Assembly (NCBI GenBank): GCA_947311845.1 | Contig: CAMZMU010000107.1 | Coordinates: 23,231,326-23,295,325, forward strand | From: Poa pratensis | Taxonomy: Eukaryota > Streptophyta > Magnoliopsida > Poales > Poaceae | Reading direction: 5' to 3' | DNA length: 64,000 bases | In this document: positions 35,647 to 47,100 of the stretch, piece after piece | Layout of the letters: each line of letters starts with the position of its first letter | Numbering within the stretch: position 1 is the first letter of the stretch | Program-made: the position numbers and the translations under genes | Notes under the pieces: generated by a model | What the model saw: the letters and a program-made list of their open reading frames with translations, nothing else | Databases searched by the model: none | Told to the model about the DNA's origin: nothing

Positions 35647-36314
35647 GGTAACATGAGAGGCACTTCAACAATGATGGCTCCAAGACGAAAATGACACAAG
35701 ACGTCGACATCACTGGATCCAACCACCGAGGCTAGATAATTTGTTTTCACCCCAAAGAGAAGTCCTAACATATTCCATGCAATGCCTTCAACAAAGAATA
35801 TCACGTAAACGCTTCTATTGCTAGGTTCAACTTGTCAAAGTCAGATATAAACACTAGTACAGAACGACACATCGGAAACGGGCCAAAAACCCCATCGGCA
35901 ACGGAGAAAGGGTCCGTGTCCCCGACTCCGTGACTGATGTGAAGGCCTTCATCGGTAACGGAGGCAAAAAACCGTTTCCGATGAGGTCTCCATTTGGCAA
36001 CGGTTTGCGCAGACCTCCGTTGCTTTAGTTTTCCTACATCAGATACGGAGTTTTCCATCTACCCGTTTGCACTGAGCTTTTCTCATATTTCGGTTATATG
36101 CCATAATACATGAAAGGCTGATTGCACAATGCACTAAAACGTTATTCAATTCATAACATAGAACAAATGCCATCATTACATTGGTATACAATAATATCAC
36201 CGTTTTTTACAATTTGACTACAATCATATCTATCACACATTGGCATAATGTAATATCACCTATTACACTTTGACTACAATCATGAACTCTAAACCTATAA
36301 GCAACTAACCTAAC

Positions 36315-36354
36315 AAGATGGAAGGCTGGCTTAATTAAGCCAGCCTTCCATCTT
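36315..36354. repeat. Perfect 40-bp palindrome
   Basis: The left arm, AAGATGGAAGGCTGGCTTAA, is followed directly by its exact reverse complement, with no loop. It lies inside the CACTA element about 360 bp upstream of the exonuclease-like start. It could extrude as a cruciform or fold as a hairpin in a transcript. Confidence 0.95.
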
Positions 36355-36712
36355 TGACTTGGAGCTCACCTTCTATGAGCTCTCGGTCGTCGCTGTACCC
36401 ACTCCAAGACCAGTATCCACGAAATTTCCTTGCCTTAAGGTTTTGGTTCTCGGAATGATACATTGGTACTTTTATGCAGTGTTGCCGAAATAAACTCCTG
36501 CGTGAAAAAAAAAAAGATTAGCGAAATGTACAAAATACATCTGGATATAAAAAAATCGGTGGCTATTTTCCAGCAACTGCTTTGTTCGGTTGCCATTTTC
36601 GAGAAACTGCTAAGATCGACGGCAAATATCCAGGAACTGCTCTGTTCGGTGGCAGACAGTTCGCATTCCTTCCTTCTCTTCTTCCTCGTTCCACCCCAAT
36701 CCCCCACCCGCC

Positions 36713-37382
36713 ATGGACGACCGCAACAGAACAACAAAGACAACTACCGTCCGTACCCACGGCACCGTTCTGGAGGTGGTGTACACGAACGAGGAGCATA
36801 CCGTGGAGCGGATCCTCGACAAGTACGAGGAATGGCTAGCAGAGGAGAAGCATCGGTTCATCGGCCTTGACATCGAGTACACCCGTAATCGTCGGCACAT
36901 GTCTGTCCTGCAACTCGCCATGCGCCAGCATGTCCTCGTGTTCCACTGGTGCAAGTCCAAGAAGAATTGTCCAGAGTTGGGCAAATTCTTTGAACGCAAG
37001 AATATCACCTTCGCAAGCGTGGACATCACCAACGACAGCAAGGTGCTTTCTTCTGCCGGCTTCCACATTCCACCGGAGTACTACGTGGACATCCAACTCG
37101 TATACAAAATCAAGGGTGGAGACGAGAGGGACGGAATGGGTGATCTAGCGGCAGACCTCATCGACAAATCATACGCCAACATGAAGAAGGAGTTCCCATC
37201 CAACCAGCACATTTTTGGGATGGATGCCGCTGCACAAAGTTAACCTCGACTACGCAGCAATAGATGGGTACGTGACCTACGAGTTGTATCGCAAGATCCT
37301 AACCTTGAAGGACAGGCTACGTCCAACATGGCAGGAAATGCTCTGCCCTAGGTGCAAGAATGCCCTAGGTGAATTGCAATAG
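36713..37382 (+). pseudogene. DEDDy 3'-5' exonuclease-like gene, frameshifted, in CACTA
   Basis: The frame starts MDDRNRTTKTTTVRTHGTVL and stays open for 176 codons to a stop at 37241. Motif I of the DnaQ/WRN-type exonuclease fold is visible as FIGLDIEY (Asp and Glu), and a motif II-like Asp lies in FASVDITNDSKVL. Shortly after HIFG (about 37218) the frame slips by one base. The other frame continues with LDYAAIDGYVTYELY, the Y-x-x-x-D motif III, and runs to a stop at 37380-37382. The protein as encoded therefore loses the last catalytic Asp/Tyr. Grasses have a family of small intronless proteins of this shape, whose function I do not know. Homopolymers near the break (TTTTTGGG) make a sequencing slip possible. 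If real, this is a dead nuclease fragment carried by the transposon. Confidence 0.7.
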
Positions 37383-37683
37383 GCTTTGGATGTGGGTGTT
37401 TAACTAGTTTGTACAGTTGGTGCTTTAACAATAAGTGTTTGTAATTATCAGAACATGTATGTGTGAATTTGCACTAGGAATTTGTTTATGTGATGAAATG
37501 CTCATACGTAGAACCTAGTTCATCGGCATCACAGCCGGTCACAGAAAGATTTATACCTTTCACCCGGCGGGAGAGGAGGTGCAGGCCTCTGCCAGATGCG
37601 CTGAGATGCTACCAGCGCGCTGCGACGCAATCACCTCCTCCCCTTCTCCTTCGTCGACATCCACCTCCTCCTCCTTCTCCAGA

Positions 37684-38037
37684 TCAGACACCACCTACAG
37701 ATCCTCCACCTCCTCCAGATCGGCCACTTCCTCCTCCAGATCGGCCACTTCCTCCTCCAGATGGGTTTCTGCTGGTAGATCTGCTGGTAGACCGCCGGAG
37801 GTGCTGCACCACCACCTCATGAATGACCTCCTCCACATCGGCCTGGCTCAGAAGAAGCCGGGCATCACCGGAGGAGGAGGGCGTCAGATGGTGGCGCTGC
37901 CGCATCATTAGCGGACGCATGGCCGCCTCCAGATCGACCTTCCCCTCACGAAGGGCTGCCGCTAGAACGGTGCTGCCGCGGCGGCTAGAGCCGCGGCCGC
38001 GATGGCCGGATCTAGAAGCGCCGACAGAGGAAGCCAT
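37684..38037 (-). CDS. Small Arg/Gly/Ser-rich ORF in CACTA (117 aa, unknown)
   Basis: The ATG at 38037 opens MASSVGASRSGHRGRGSSRR and continues through a plausible helical segment (LAAALREGKVDLEAAMRPLM, SQADVEEVIHEVVVQHLRR) into Ser/Arg and Gly/Ser repeats. The Gly/Ser tail is encoded by 24-bp-type tandem units near 37700-37760 (the plus strand reads CCTCCTCCAGATCGGCCACTT repeatedly). It has no known domain. It lies between the exonuclease-like and B3 genes, in the same direction as B3. It may be a real gene or only a frame kept open by repeats. Confidence 0.4.
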   Translation of the reverse strand: MASSVGASRSGHRGRGSSRRGSTVLAAALREGKVDLEAAMRPLMMRQRHHLTPSSSGDARLLLSQADVEEVIHEVVVQHLRRSTSRSTSRNPSGGGSGRSGGGSGRSGGGGGSVGGV

Positions 38038-38256
38038 TAGAGAGAGTGAGGAGAGTTGAAAGCCACAGTGTGCGGCGGCTAGGGTTGGAAGAGAGACAGT
38101 GAGAGAGTGATAATGAGACCGAGCCGGCAGATATATAAGCCACATTGGCAACGGACATTTTATATAACCGTTTCCATTGATTTTACACCAGCGAGAGAGT
38201 AAACTTACTAACATACGGACTTGATAATGAAGTAAACGATTACATATATGCTACTA

Positions 38257-38873
38257 CTAGCTAATGCTACTACTAGCAGCTGCTGATGAAGACTCGGGCT
38301 CGTCGTCGCTGTACACGAGTGCGTCCCTCCGGCATAAGGTACCGTCGAAGATCTTGATGAAGAACCCGTTGTCGCCGTCGAACTCGAAGCACAAAAAGTG
38401 CCCCTGCTCAAGCTTGTACGCTTGGGCGAATGACTTCCATCCCTGGCCGAGGTACAAATTCCCCCCGGCACTCACGGCCGTCTTCACCGCCCAGCTGCCG
38501 TTCTCGCAGTCCTCCATCTTCAGATGCATGGTAGCTGCCACCATGCCTTGGAGCTTCTCTGCGAACGCCCTCGGGAGCCTCAGGCGGCTCTCGATGCCCT
38601 TGTACAGGATAACCAAGAACTCGAAGCCGCGCAGCTCCGGGGACATGTCTTCAGAGGACGGTGAGGGCGACACCGACGGCGTGGCATTGCGGCTGCGCCC
38701 CCTACCACGGCCGCGCCCACGTCCACGGCCGCGACCGCTGATGGTACCTCTCGCCGGGGACATGTCTTCAGAGGACGGTGAGGGCGACACCGACGGCATG
38801 GCATTGCCGCTGCGCCCCTACCACGGCCTCGCCCTCGTCCACGGCCGCGACCGCTGCTGGTACCTCTCGCCAT
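38257..38873 (-). pseudogene. B3 DNA-binding domain gene with duplicated Gly-Arg leader, in CACTA
   Basis: The frame from 38799 down to 38257 (180 aa) ends in a B3-type fold: FEFLVILYKG, RLRLPRAFAEKL, MHLKMEDCENGSWAVKTAV, NLYLGQGWKSFAQAYKLEQG, HFLCFEFDGDNGFFIKIFD. Plant B3 proteins (REM-like group) bind DNA in the nucleus. The leader is a GRGRGR tract plus SVSPSPSSEDMSP, encoded in two direct units of 117 bp (38641-38757) and 116 bp (38758-38873). The upstream unit holds a better start, MARGTSSGRGRG at 38873, but has four C instead of five near 38815, so that start is out of frame with the B3 part. Translation from 38799 would still give the B3 domain. A third worn copy of the TGGTACCTCTCGCCAT end lies at about 38949. 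The upstream GR unit could be in vivo decay or a base-call error. Confidence 0.65.
38641..38873. repeat. 117-bp tandem duplication in the B3 leader
   Basis: Two head-to-tail units begin GGACATGTCTTCAGAGGACG at 38641 and 38758. The period of 117 is a multiple of three (39 codons). The second unit is one base short in a C run. Confidence 0.9.
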
Positions 38874-39263
38874 GGATTTGGACGGAGGGGATCTGGCGAA
38901 GTTTGAAAACTAGGCGATGGACTGGGGCTTCAAAGAGACCGCTGCTGGTACCTCTCGCCATTTATACTCGCGGGTCTGCTCCGCCCACCTCCCCATCTGC
39001 CCATTCGCTAGCCTCCACGTATCAACATTTTCAACGGTTGGAAAATTCTATCCGTTACCATAGAGGCAAATATTGGAAACGGACAATTTTATTAACCGTT
39101 GCCAATATAATAGGTGACGGAGATTGGAAAGGGTCCGTTGCCAATGTAGGCGGGCCAGGTCAGGTTTGTACGCACCGACCGCACGGAAAGCGCGATTCTC
39201 CGTCGCCTAACTCCTGCCGTTGCCATAGAGGGGTATCGGATGTGTCGTTCTGTACTGGTGAAA

Positions 39264-39659
39264 GTTTTCACCCTTGGAGACTCAGCACTCAAAGAGTGCC
39301 ACCAAATCGAAGTCACCCAGCCGAGAGTCCAGATGGCCCATGTAGAGCCAATAGGCCAGTCACATGGCCAACTCGGACAAATTCCAAACCCAAGCACGGG
39401 AGAAATAGAGTCGCCAGATCTGTTGTCGCAGACGCCTTGGTGAGCACGCCAAGCACTCTACCCATGCACGGTCAAGCACAAGACCATGATACCGAAAACC
39501 TCTAATTTAGAGGCTGAAACCCGCAACATTGCGCCCCATAGAAAAAATTGAAGCCTAGGGACGCGCCGCCTAGAGCATAATAATAGCTAATAGTTGGCGC
39601 GCACATGAACACCTCAGAGGCAACCTGCATCCGATGGATTGGGCATGCCATGCAGGACC
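39264..39659. other. Intergenic, no gene seen
   Basis: Host DNA to the right of the CACTA element. No domain or element end was recognised. Confidence 0.4.
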
Positions 39660-39945
39660 TTTTTTTTAGGAAACACAGTACAAACACAGACGCTCACATA
39701 CATGCGCATACACTCACTCCTATGAATGCACACACACACACTACCCCTATGATCATCTCCGAGAGACTGAGCCGGCGGTCGGGTCTTTAAATTTACGAAG
39801 TCACTACAGTCGCTTTGCTATCGACGGAAACGTCGCCTCCCACTGAAGAATAATCCGTCTTTAATGAGAAATATCAGTGTCAAAACTAGGATTTAAACTC
39901 TGATGGGATGGGGGTACAACCACCCTCCTAATCAGGTTGGTTCTC
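39660..39945 (-). mobile_element. Triticeae tRNA-derived SINE (Au-like)
   Basis: The left edge is a T run (3' tail of a minus-strand copy). The body has the usual GCGCATACACTCACTCCTAT, ACACACACACTACCCCTATG and CCGAGAGACTGAGCCGGC words. The right end is a tRNA-like promoter part, where AGGATTTAAACTCTGATGGG is a worn B box in complement. No target duplication was found. Confidence 0.65.
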
Positions 39946-39979
39946 TTGCCACGTGGGAGCTCAAGTCGCCTCTTGGCAG

Positions 39980-40743
39980 GGATCGGAAGTTGCGTCGCCA
40001 CTGGAAAACAAGCACCAAAGAGATCACCACTGCCGCGAACCGTACATCGGGAGGCTCCGCCATGGACCTTCGCCCCCATGGCCCGTCGGTGCGCTGCCCT
40101 TGCGGCCTCAACGGCACCCCACTACCGAGAATACTCGGGGCCGCCGTCCCGACGTCCGACCTCCGCCGATATGCGCCCCGTCCAGGACGACGGTCACGAT
40201 GGCTCTTGCAGGGCAAGGAGACTGGCCCGACGCCGCCTTCCGCTAGACAGGCTTTATCTATCTGGTCTCTCCGGCGGGCGTCGAGGTGGGCGGAGCAGGG
40301 AGGAAGCACAAGCCCTAGTTAGGGTTTCGCCCGGCTGCCCGCTTGGAGCGACTCGAGCAAGTCTGTCTTTTCCCTGTTTGATCTGGTCGTTACTGCCTTG
40401 TTATCTGAATTACTCAGTGTTGGCTTCAGCAGCAGCAGCTACAAACCTTTTTAGTGCTCCAGTCCATTGGAAGGTCGGGCCTTTGATAGCACAGATCCAA
40501 TGTTATCCCTCCTTCTAACGCAACGGGATTTCCCATTTGAATAGAAGCAGGAGGGTGAAAGCTCATAATCAAGCAAGACTTGCTTTGAAAATTCAGTCCA
40601 CATCTTTAGCTATTCGGTACTTAAGTTCAGGAACAGGTCAGTGTCTAGGCAAACACATCCTTGCTGTATCGTCTCCTCACTCTCCTTACACGTTGCTCTC
40701 TATAAAATGCTCTTAAATCAATAAACTATTCCGCTGTAAAAAA
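39980..40743 (+). mobile_element. Possible retroposon (LINE-derived) fragment
   Basis: A GC-rich leader-like part containing CCCTAGTTAGGGTTTCGCCC is followed by AT-rich DNA. That ends in AATCAATAAACTATTCCGCT and an A run, the look of a retroposed 3' end on the plus strand. Ends and target duplication are not defined, and the frames have no domain. Confidence 0.35.
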
Positions 40744-41161
40744 CATATACATTTATATGATGATTACTAATGTCGCCGCAAAGAAAAGACTGGCAAATGT
40801 GGTGCGGTAACATCCACCAACAGCAAAGTGTAAAGATAGAGCTAGCTGTCAAATATAACAAGAAACGAAGAATTGATCAGCTTGACAGCATCCTTGTTGC
40901 TTACTTAGTGACAATGTACACCTAACGACTCGTCAACCCTCTCAAAGTCCGACTTTGTGGAAGACATTTCAATTGTACTAAATGAAGCAAGAACACCAGT
41001 CCAGTGGGATGGTAATGGAGTACCTTCGGAAGTACATCTTAAAAATTGTTCAGCTTGTTCAGCAACTCAGCATTGATGATCCCACACATTCACATAAATC
41101 AACACTACTTCAATTGGGGTCACTGGACACTGGGAACGGCCCAGAGGCGTTGCCCCGAAAC
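40744..41161 (-). other. AGO1 3' flank
   Basis: Downstream of the AGO1 stop codon and likely to hold its 3' UTR. No second gene is seen. Confidence 0.4.
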
Positions 41162-44100
41162 TTAGCAGTAAAACATGACACGTTTCACGTTTTCCTTGAG
41201 ATCAGGTAGAGGCTTAACAGCAACATTCCCAGCAGTTCTGCTGCGTGATCCATTAGGGCCACGGCTTGTCGTAACACCACTCACAACCGAACCGCCGTCC
41301 GAAGTATCTGGTTCCATGTAGAACCGAGCTCGAAAAGCCGCAAGGTGAGCATAGTAAGCAGGAGGCACTGCACAGAAAACCAACACATCATGAGAACATG
41401 CAACACCAGATAATACAAATTTTTTTGCGCGTTAACTTGATGGAACAGAATGGAGGTTTGGACACATCGCCTTACCAATTGATACAGAACGGGTGCACCT
41501 TGCGTAGCTGCAACAACAGGGACAATGGTCAGTTTACTGGTCATGCATATATATATCGAAATGGAGGCGTGGCAGTAAATTACGTGTAGCACAAGTTGTT
41601 CGTAAGAGTCTGCAAACCATCTGCAGTAAATTTGTTTTCATCCCACAGGACATGGTAATGTGCAGGGCGGCTTGTTCCCTGAAAGTAGTGTAAGGTTAAA
41701 TCAAGTCCATCCCAAGGCTTATTTTAACCTGTATAGAGCAACTGACCTGAATGCCAGCATCGCTACAAAGGTAGAAATCGAATTCAGTAGGATGGCATAT
41801 CTTCGAATCAACCACATTGCCTAAAATAAGACATAAGATGATAATGATAAGTTGACCTTGGATTAAGAATTCAGCTTTCGTGCATAGGTTTCATGAATAG
41901 GGTCGAGAAACTATGCAGAACAACAAATTCACCAACAAGGCAACAACTTACCAGGCAGTATATTTCCACTTTTTCTATCAACACTGCGCTGATCGTTGTG
42001 GTTATTAGCAAAGAGTCGTGTATGATGACGCTTCTGGACCACCACAAAGGTAATAGGTGGCTGATAATTGGGCTCCAGGGATGCACAGGCCTAGGTTTAT
42101 TAAACCAAAACGCCATCTCAGACTCAATGAAATTTCATGTGAGATTTTTTTTTGTGCTGGTATCATGTGAGAATATATAGAAAACATAATCTCACCTTTC
42201 TAATGGCATCAAGCTCATAAAACAGAACCTGGTAGAACTGTCCTTCACTAACAACATCCCTGTAAAAAGATATGTCAAATATGTGAAGTTCTGGACAATG
42301 CTGCCAATCGGATATGCTTAGATGAAGATTAGTACCTATAGAATATGATCCTCTGGGGTTTCTGTCCAGTCGATCGATGAAAGGAAATGAGAAGTTCTCT
42401 GCAAATTCAATAGAACTTGTATATGCGTAATACCATTCAAGCAATTTTTATGTATTGCAAGTGAACAAGATCATACCTAACCATTCCACCATATACAGTC
42501 CCTCTCTGGGGATCTTGGCACACTTTAAAAAGGTCTTCTATCAACTCCTGGCGACGGGTTTGTGCACTCACTAATCCAGCATACTTCGTGACCTCAGGCC
42601 AGTCTTGAGAAGCAACAACCTGCATGAGCATGGAATCGTTAATAACAATTGGACGCCCAGCAAGATGTGAACAAGGCAACAGCAAAACTAAACAGCAGAT
42701 GCTGAACAGCGAAATAGCAACCTTTTCCGGTGGCAAGTGCAAAATAAATTGGAAAAAGGTGTGCCGCCCAACCGAGCTTGGAGGTTTGGGGATACTCGAC
42801 ACCGAAAGATTTGGGGCGGCGCTTCGGCTCCGATGGCTATGGCATGAGTGGACGGATACCACCAAGCTTTGGATTGGGATGGGCAACCCATGCTCAAGCG
42901 AGGACCATGACCTTTTCTATGCATGCACAACTATCACTCTTGGCAACGGTCACAAGGCGCCCTTTTGGGACTCCCCATGGTTGGACGGGCGTAGACCGCG
43001 CGACATTGCTCCTCTTATCTACGCCATATCGAAGCGGAAAAATTGGTGTGTGCACAAGGCCATGCATGAGGATGCTTGGATAAACCAAATAAACACTTCC
43101 GATGGGATCACCCTTGCTCACATACAACAATTTGTTGATCTATGGACCCCTCTACAACACGTGCACCTTGTTGAAGACATCCCCGACTCCATCACTTGGA
43201 CTATGTCGGCGGCGCGGGTACCTACACGGCAAGCTCGGCTTACCACGCCCAATTCTTAGGCTCCACCATCTCCAATATGAAGAGGTTGGTTTGGAAGGTG
43301 TGGGCACCCCCTAAATGCAAATTCTTCGCTTGGCTTGTCATTCAAAACCGGATATGGACGGCGGACCGGCTACGTCGGAGGGGATGGCCAAATTGTGATC
43401 TTTGCCCGCTTTGCAAGCAAACTAGAGAGACGGCCGCTCATCTTCTATTCCAATGTCGGTTCGCCAAGCGCATTTGGAACATGGTGAAGGCTTGGCTTCA
43501 ACTCTCTTGGTTGGACATGAGCTCTTGGGACAACTTCACTTCTGTTCAAGATTGGTGGACTCATATGACTTTAAACGACTCCGCTAGGAGAAAGGCGATT
43601 GCCACCCTCACAATGCTAATATCTTGGGAGTTATGGACCGAGCGAAATGCTAGAGTTTTCCGCCACAAATCTACACTACCTTCGATGATTTTGGGACGGA
43701 TCAAAGACGAGGCTCACACTTGGGTCAAAGCGGGTGCCAAGCATTTGGAGTTTATACTACCGGGAGACTAATCCCATACTTATGTTGCTATTCCTTTAAG
43801 CCTTTTTGGCCGGTGATGTAAAACTTTAAAACCCTCTAACTCCTCCTTAATCAATATATAGGGGCAAAGCTTTTGCCTCATAAATTCAAAAAAAAATAGC
43901 AACCTTTAACCCAGAATATAAGCTTTACTATATGATAATACATACATGAGATGATTCAAGATCGACATGTTAGACAGTATACACTTACAGCTGCGATGGA
44001 AGGGCTAGAATCTTCTCCAGGATGAGGATGGGTAACATCAGCACCAAATATAATGGTTGGTCTGTCACTAACAAGGGGAATTCTCCTTGACAAAGCATCA

Positions 44101-47100
44101 ACAAGTACAGTATTTCTTCCTCCCACCTACAGGAGTCAAGGAATGTGAAAAGAAGCATAGGAAAAAAAGAACTACAAAGTCCAGGTTAGCAGTAGGCAGA
44201 AGCCACAGAACAGGAAAAACCTTGACATTGATTTTAAGGGCGACATTTGCAAGATACTGCGGGCTCCTCTTAAAAATATGTTTCGTGAGACAGCATTGAG
44301 ATACCAATCCAAGATCTGTCTCACAAATTCTTTTGATATTACCTTTAGGAGTGATAATAATAGTTAGTATTCGGATCAGATAATACACTTCTTATGTTTT
44401 GAATTAAAGAGCATACCATAGAGAGAACCATTATTGTCAGGCAAAATCACAATAAGCAGGTCAAGTTGCCTGCCCTGTGGTTTCAGAACAATCATGGCAT
44501 CTTGATAGCGTGCTCTGAGTGCTCTTTCTACATTTTCTGGTCTTGTGGTTAAAGGAGGAAGCAGAGGATCAACTGAAAAGTCCTATGGTGGGAGAAAATG
44601 AAGCGTGTGAGATATTAGGACTATAAAATACAAATACATAACTGAAAATGAGATGTCTGGAGGCACTGTTTAGATGATAGAGACCTACCATCCCAGATAT
44701 TTGGCACATATCAGCCAGCTCACGACAGAAATTCTTCGCAGCACTGTCTGGGACATTCCGAGAAAAGTTAATGCATATCCAGTGATTAACTCTCCCACCG
44801 TTGACCATTTTCTGCAACAAGTGCATTACCAAGAAAATTAATTTGCAAGAGCACAGTATTTCCGAAGACAATCTTCGATATAACCATCAACACAATAGTT
44901 ATTTTTACCTTATTCATCATATTCCATTGGCCAATTCTTGGCAAGACATCCTTCTCTCTGCCACTATCATGGTACTTAAGCTAATAGTAAAAGGACAATA
45001 GTCAGACATCCAGAAAAAGGCATAATATATAAAATAGACTTGAAAGTTGAAACATGTCAACCATGTGTTCTTACTCTAGGGGGAGGTAGGATGCGAGCTT
45101 CAACCGACGCAAGGCGATCATCAATCCTTATGCCAAACTCCTGCGCATATGGATCCTGATGGTATGCGTTGTGATTCACTGTCTGTTAACCAAAGACGAA
45201 ACAAGAAACAGGTTCAGCCTAGAAAACATTCTTTTTGTAGGAAAAGGAAAGGAAACTGCAAATGGTTATGTATGCAAGAAAAAGATAAATGGCTATCTGT
45301 GGTAGGAGAAATTTACGCCGATCAAGCCACCTGAATATGTACTCCCTCCGTTCCAAATTATAAGATGTTTAGATAATTCAATATGGACTACATACGGACT
45401 AAAATGAGTGAATCTACACACTAAAACGCGTCTAGGTACAACCGAATCAGAAAATAGCTAAAACATCCTATATTTCGGAACAGATGTAGTACAATATAAG
45501 GAAATACAAACAATATTTGCAATAACACAATTTTGGGCATCTTTAAGTATTAAGTCCAAAACAGTGTTTGAAAAAGGAAAAACCCAATTCCAATCGAGTA
45601 CATAAATAAATTTTAGAAACTGGATGAAGCTTGTATATATAGCTGAAACCATGTGTGACTAAACCCAGATGAAGAACATGGCAAGAAGAAAAATAAATTC
45701 ATAAAGCACTACAGTATAGAAGAAATAAGTAAATTAAAACTAATTCACACCAATTAATGTGGACAAAGTTACCTGCAAAATGTCCAGCTCCCGCTGTTGG
45801 GGGCGTTGGCAGGTCACTTTCAGAAGAGCAGCTATCTGTTTCTCATTCAGTCGTTTCGAGTAACGCTGTCCCTCGACAATCTTGCAGACCTGAAATTTCG
45901 ATGTGATGGCGAATGTCTTTTACTGTATAATATGTTAGAAAGGTACGAAACATTGAGGTTATAGAGGCTTTTTAGGACACCAACCTCCATCGGAAGATAA
46001 TTTGGTTTCTGTTGGTTGCCCACTTGCAAGCAAGGTAAAGTGGTATGCTGAATGTTAAAACCGTATGTCTCCTGGAAGTATTGCACTACTGCCTTCACGG
46101 TACCATGGTCATCTATAGGGAAACTGTTGAATGACAAACCAAGCAGGTCCAATAATTATCTTATTACACATTCATATTTAACAGCGTGATGGACATAACA
46201 GAAGGCTAGAGGCTTCACATATAGGTAAGCGAAATACATACGTCAACTCTCTTGTTGGTTGTGAGGTAAGACCAAATATACGATACTTTCTGCGCATATT
46301 GCCTCTATGTGTGACCTCAACCTTTACACCTCGTAAAGCCTTCTTGATCTGACCAGTGGTAAAAGATAGGGAAGCATGTGAGATGACATACGAGTAAAAT
46401 AAAAACAATGTGTAGATGACATAAATACAACTAATAAAATAAAAAGTACAACTTAAGCATTGTGAATGGAAAAATATACGAGTAACACAAAAATTTAGGG
46501 AAGCTTGTGAGTGAAGAGTGAGCACAAACTACAACTTAAGCATTGTGTAACAGAATAATCTAACCTTCACACGGTCAGCATCTGATAATGGTCTGACTGA
46601 GACGTTTCTATTCAAGAGTTGTGCAACGAAATCAATCACAGGTAGAGGCTCGATGAACGCTGTAGATGACATATCTGCCACAGAAAATGTCAAGCTATTT
46701 CAAGATGCAAAAGAAGAGCAAAATCAATTTAATGAACTCTGTCCCTATATGATTCACATCTTAGGACTGGAGTGAACAAGGAACACAAGTTTTAAACATA
46801 AATCAAGCATAGCACAAAATAATGATAAATGCAACATCTCAGACTAAAGGGTTCTGCAATAAAAAGGCTGTGTGCATCGATTAATGCAGAGGCCGGAGTT
46901 CCATTCCCCTTTTCAAAAAACAAAAAACTCAAGGGTTCCAACTACGCATGCTCTTCATATTGGCCGCTATTTACCATGAACTGAACTATCATAATTGGCT
47001 TTCCAGCTGTCAATCTGCAAAATCATACAACAAATATGCTACTCCCTCCGTTTATTATAAGGTGTATTAGTTCTTTTGAAAGTCAAACTTGACTATCTTT

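Larger units (their letters stand above)
35852..39260. mobile_element. CACTA (En/Spm) element carrying host-gene-like cargo, 3.4 kb
   Basis: The left end is CACTAGTACAGAACGACACA and the right end, read inward, is CACCAGTACAGAACGACACA. The 3-bp target AAA is present on both sides (35849-35851, 39261-39263). The subterminal parts have many copies of a CGG(C/A/T)AACGG word in both orientations (35876-36010 and about 39060-39240, with an extra pair at 38148-38185). There is no TNPD/TNPA-like transposase. The interior holds a broken 3'-5' exonuclease-like gene on the plus strand, plus a small ORF and a B3-domain gene on the minus strand. It therefore looks like a non-autonomous CACTA that captured and expanded coding sequence. 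Confidence 0.85.

Noticed and set aside
38264..39505. 413-codon plus frame, the second longest in the window
   Set aside because: It is antisense to the B3-domain gene, crosses the CACTA terminus and target duplication, and has no domain of its own.
42398..42886. AGO1 reading lost after GGMVR, first read as a pseudogene
   Set aside because: An exon at 42398-42336 ([22 protein letters not shown]) and a short intron restore the frame exactly.
46960..47040. Candidate AGO1 exon near 47010 with a CAG acceptor
   Set aside because: The exon at 46674-46565 fits the AGO1 protein and phase. The 47010 sequence does not, and including it would break the frame.
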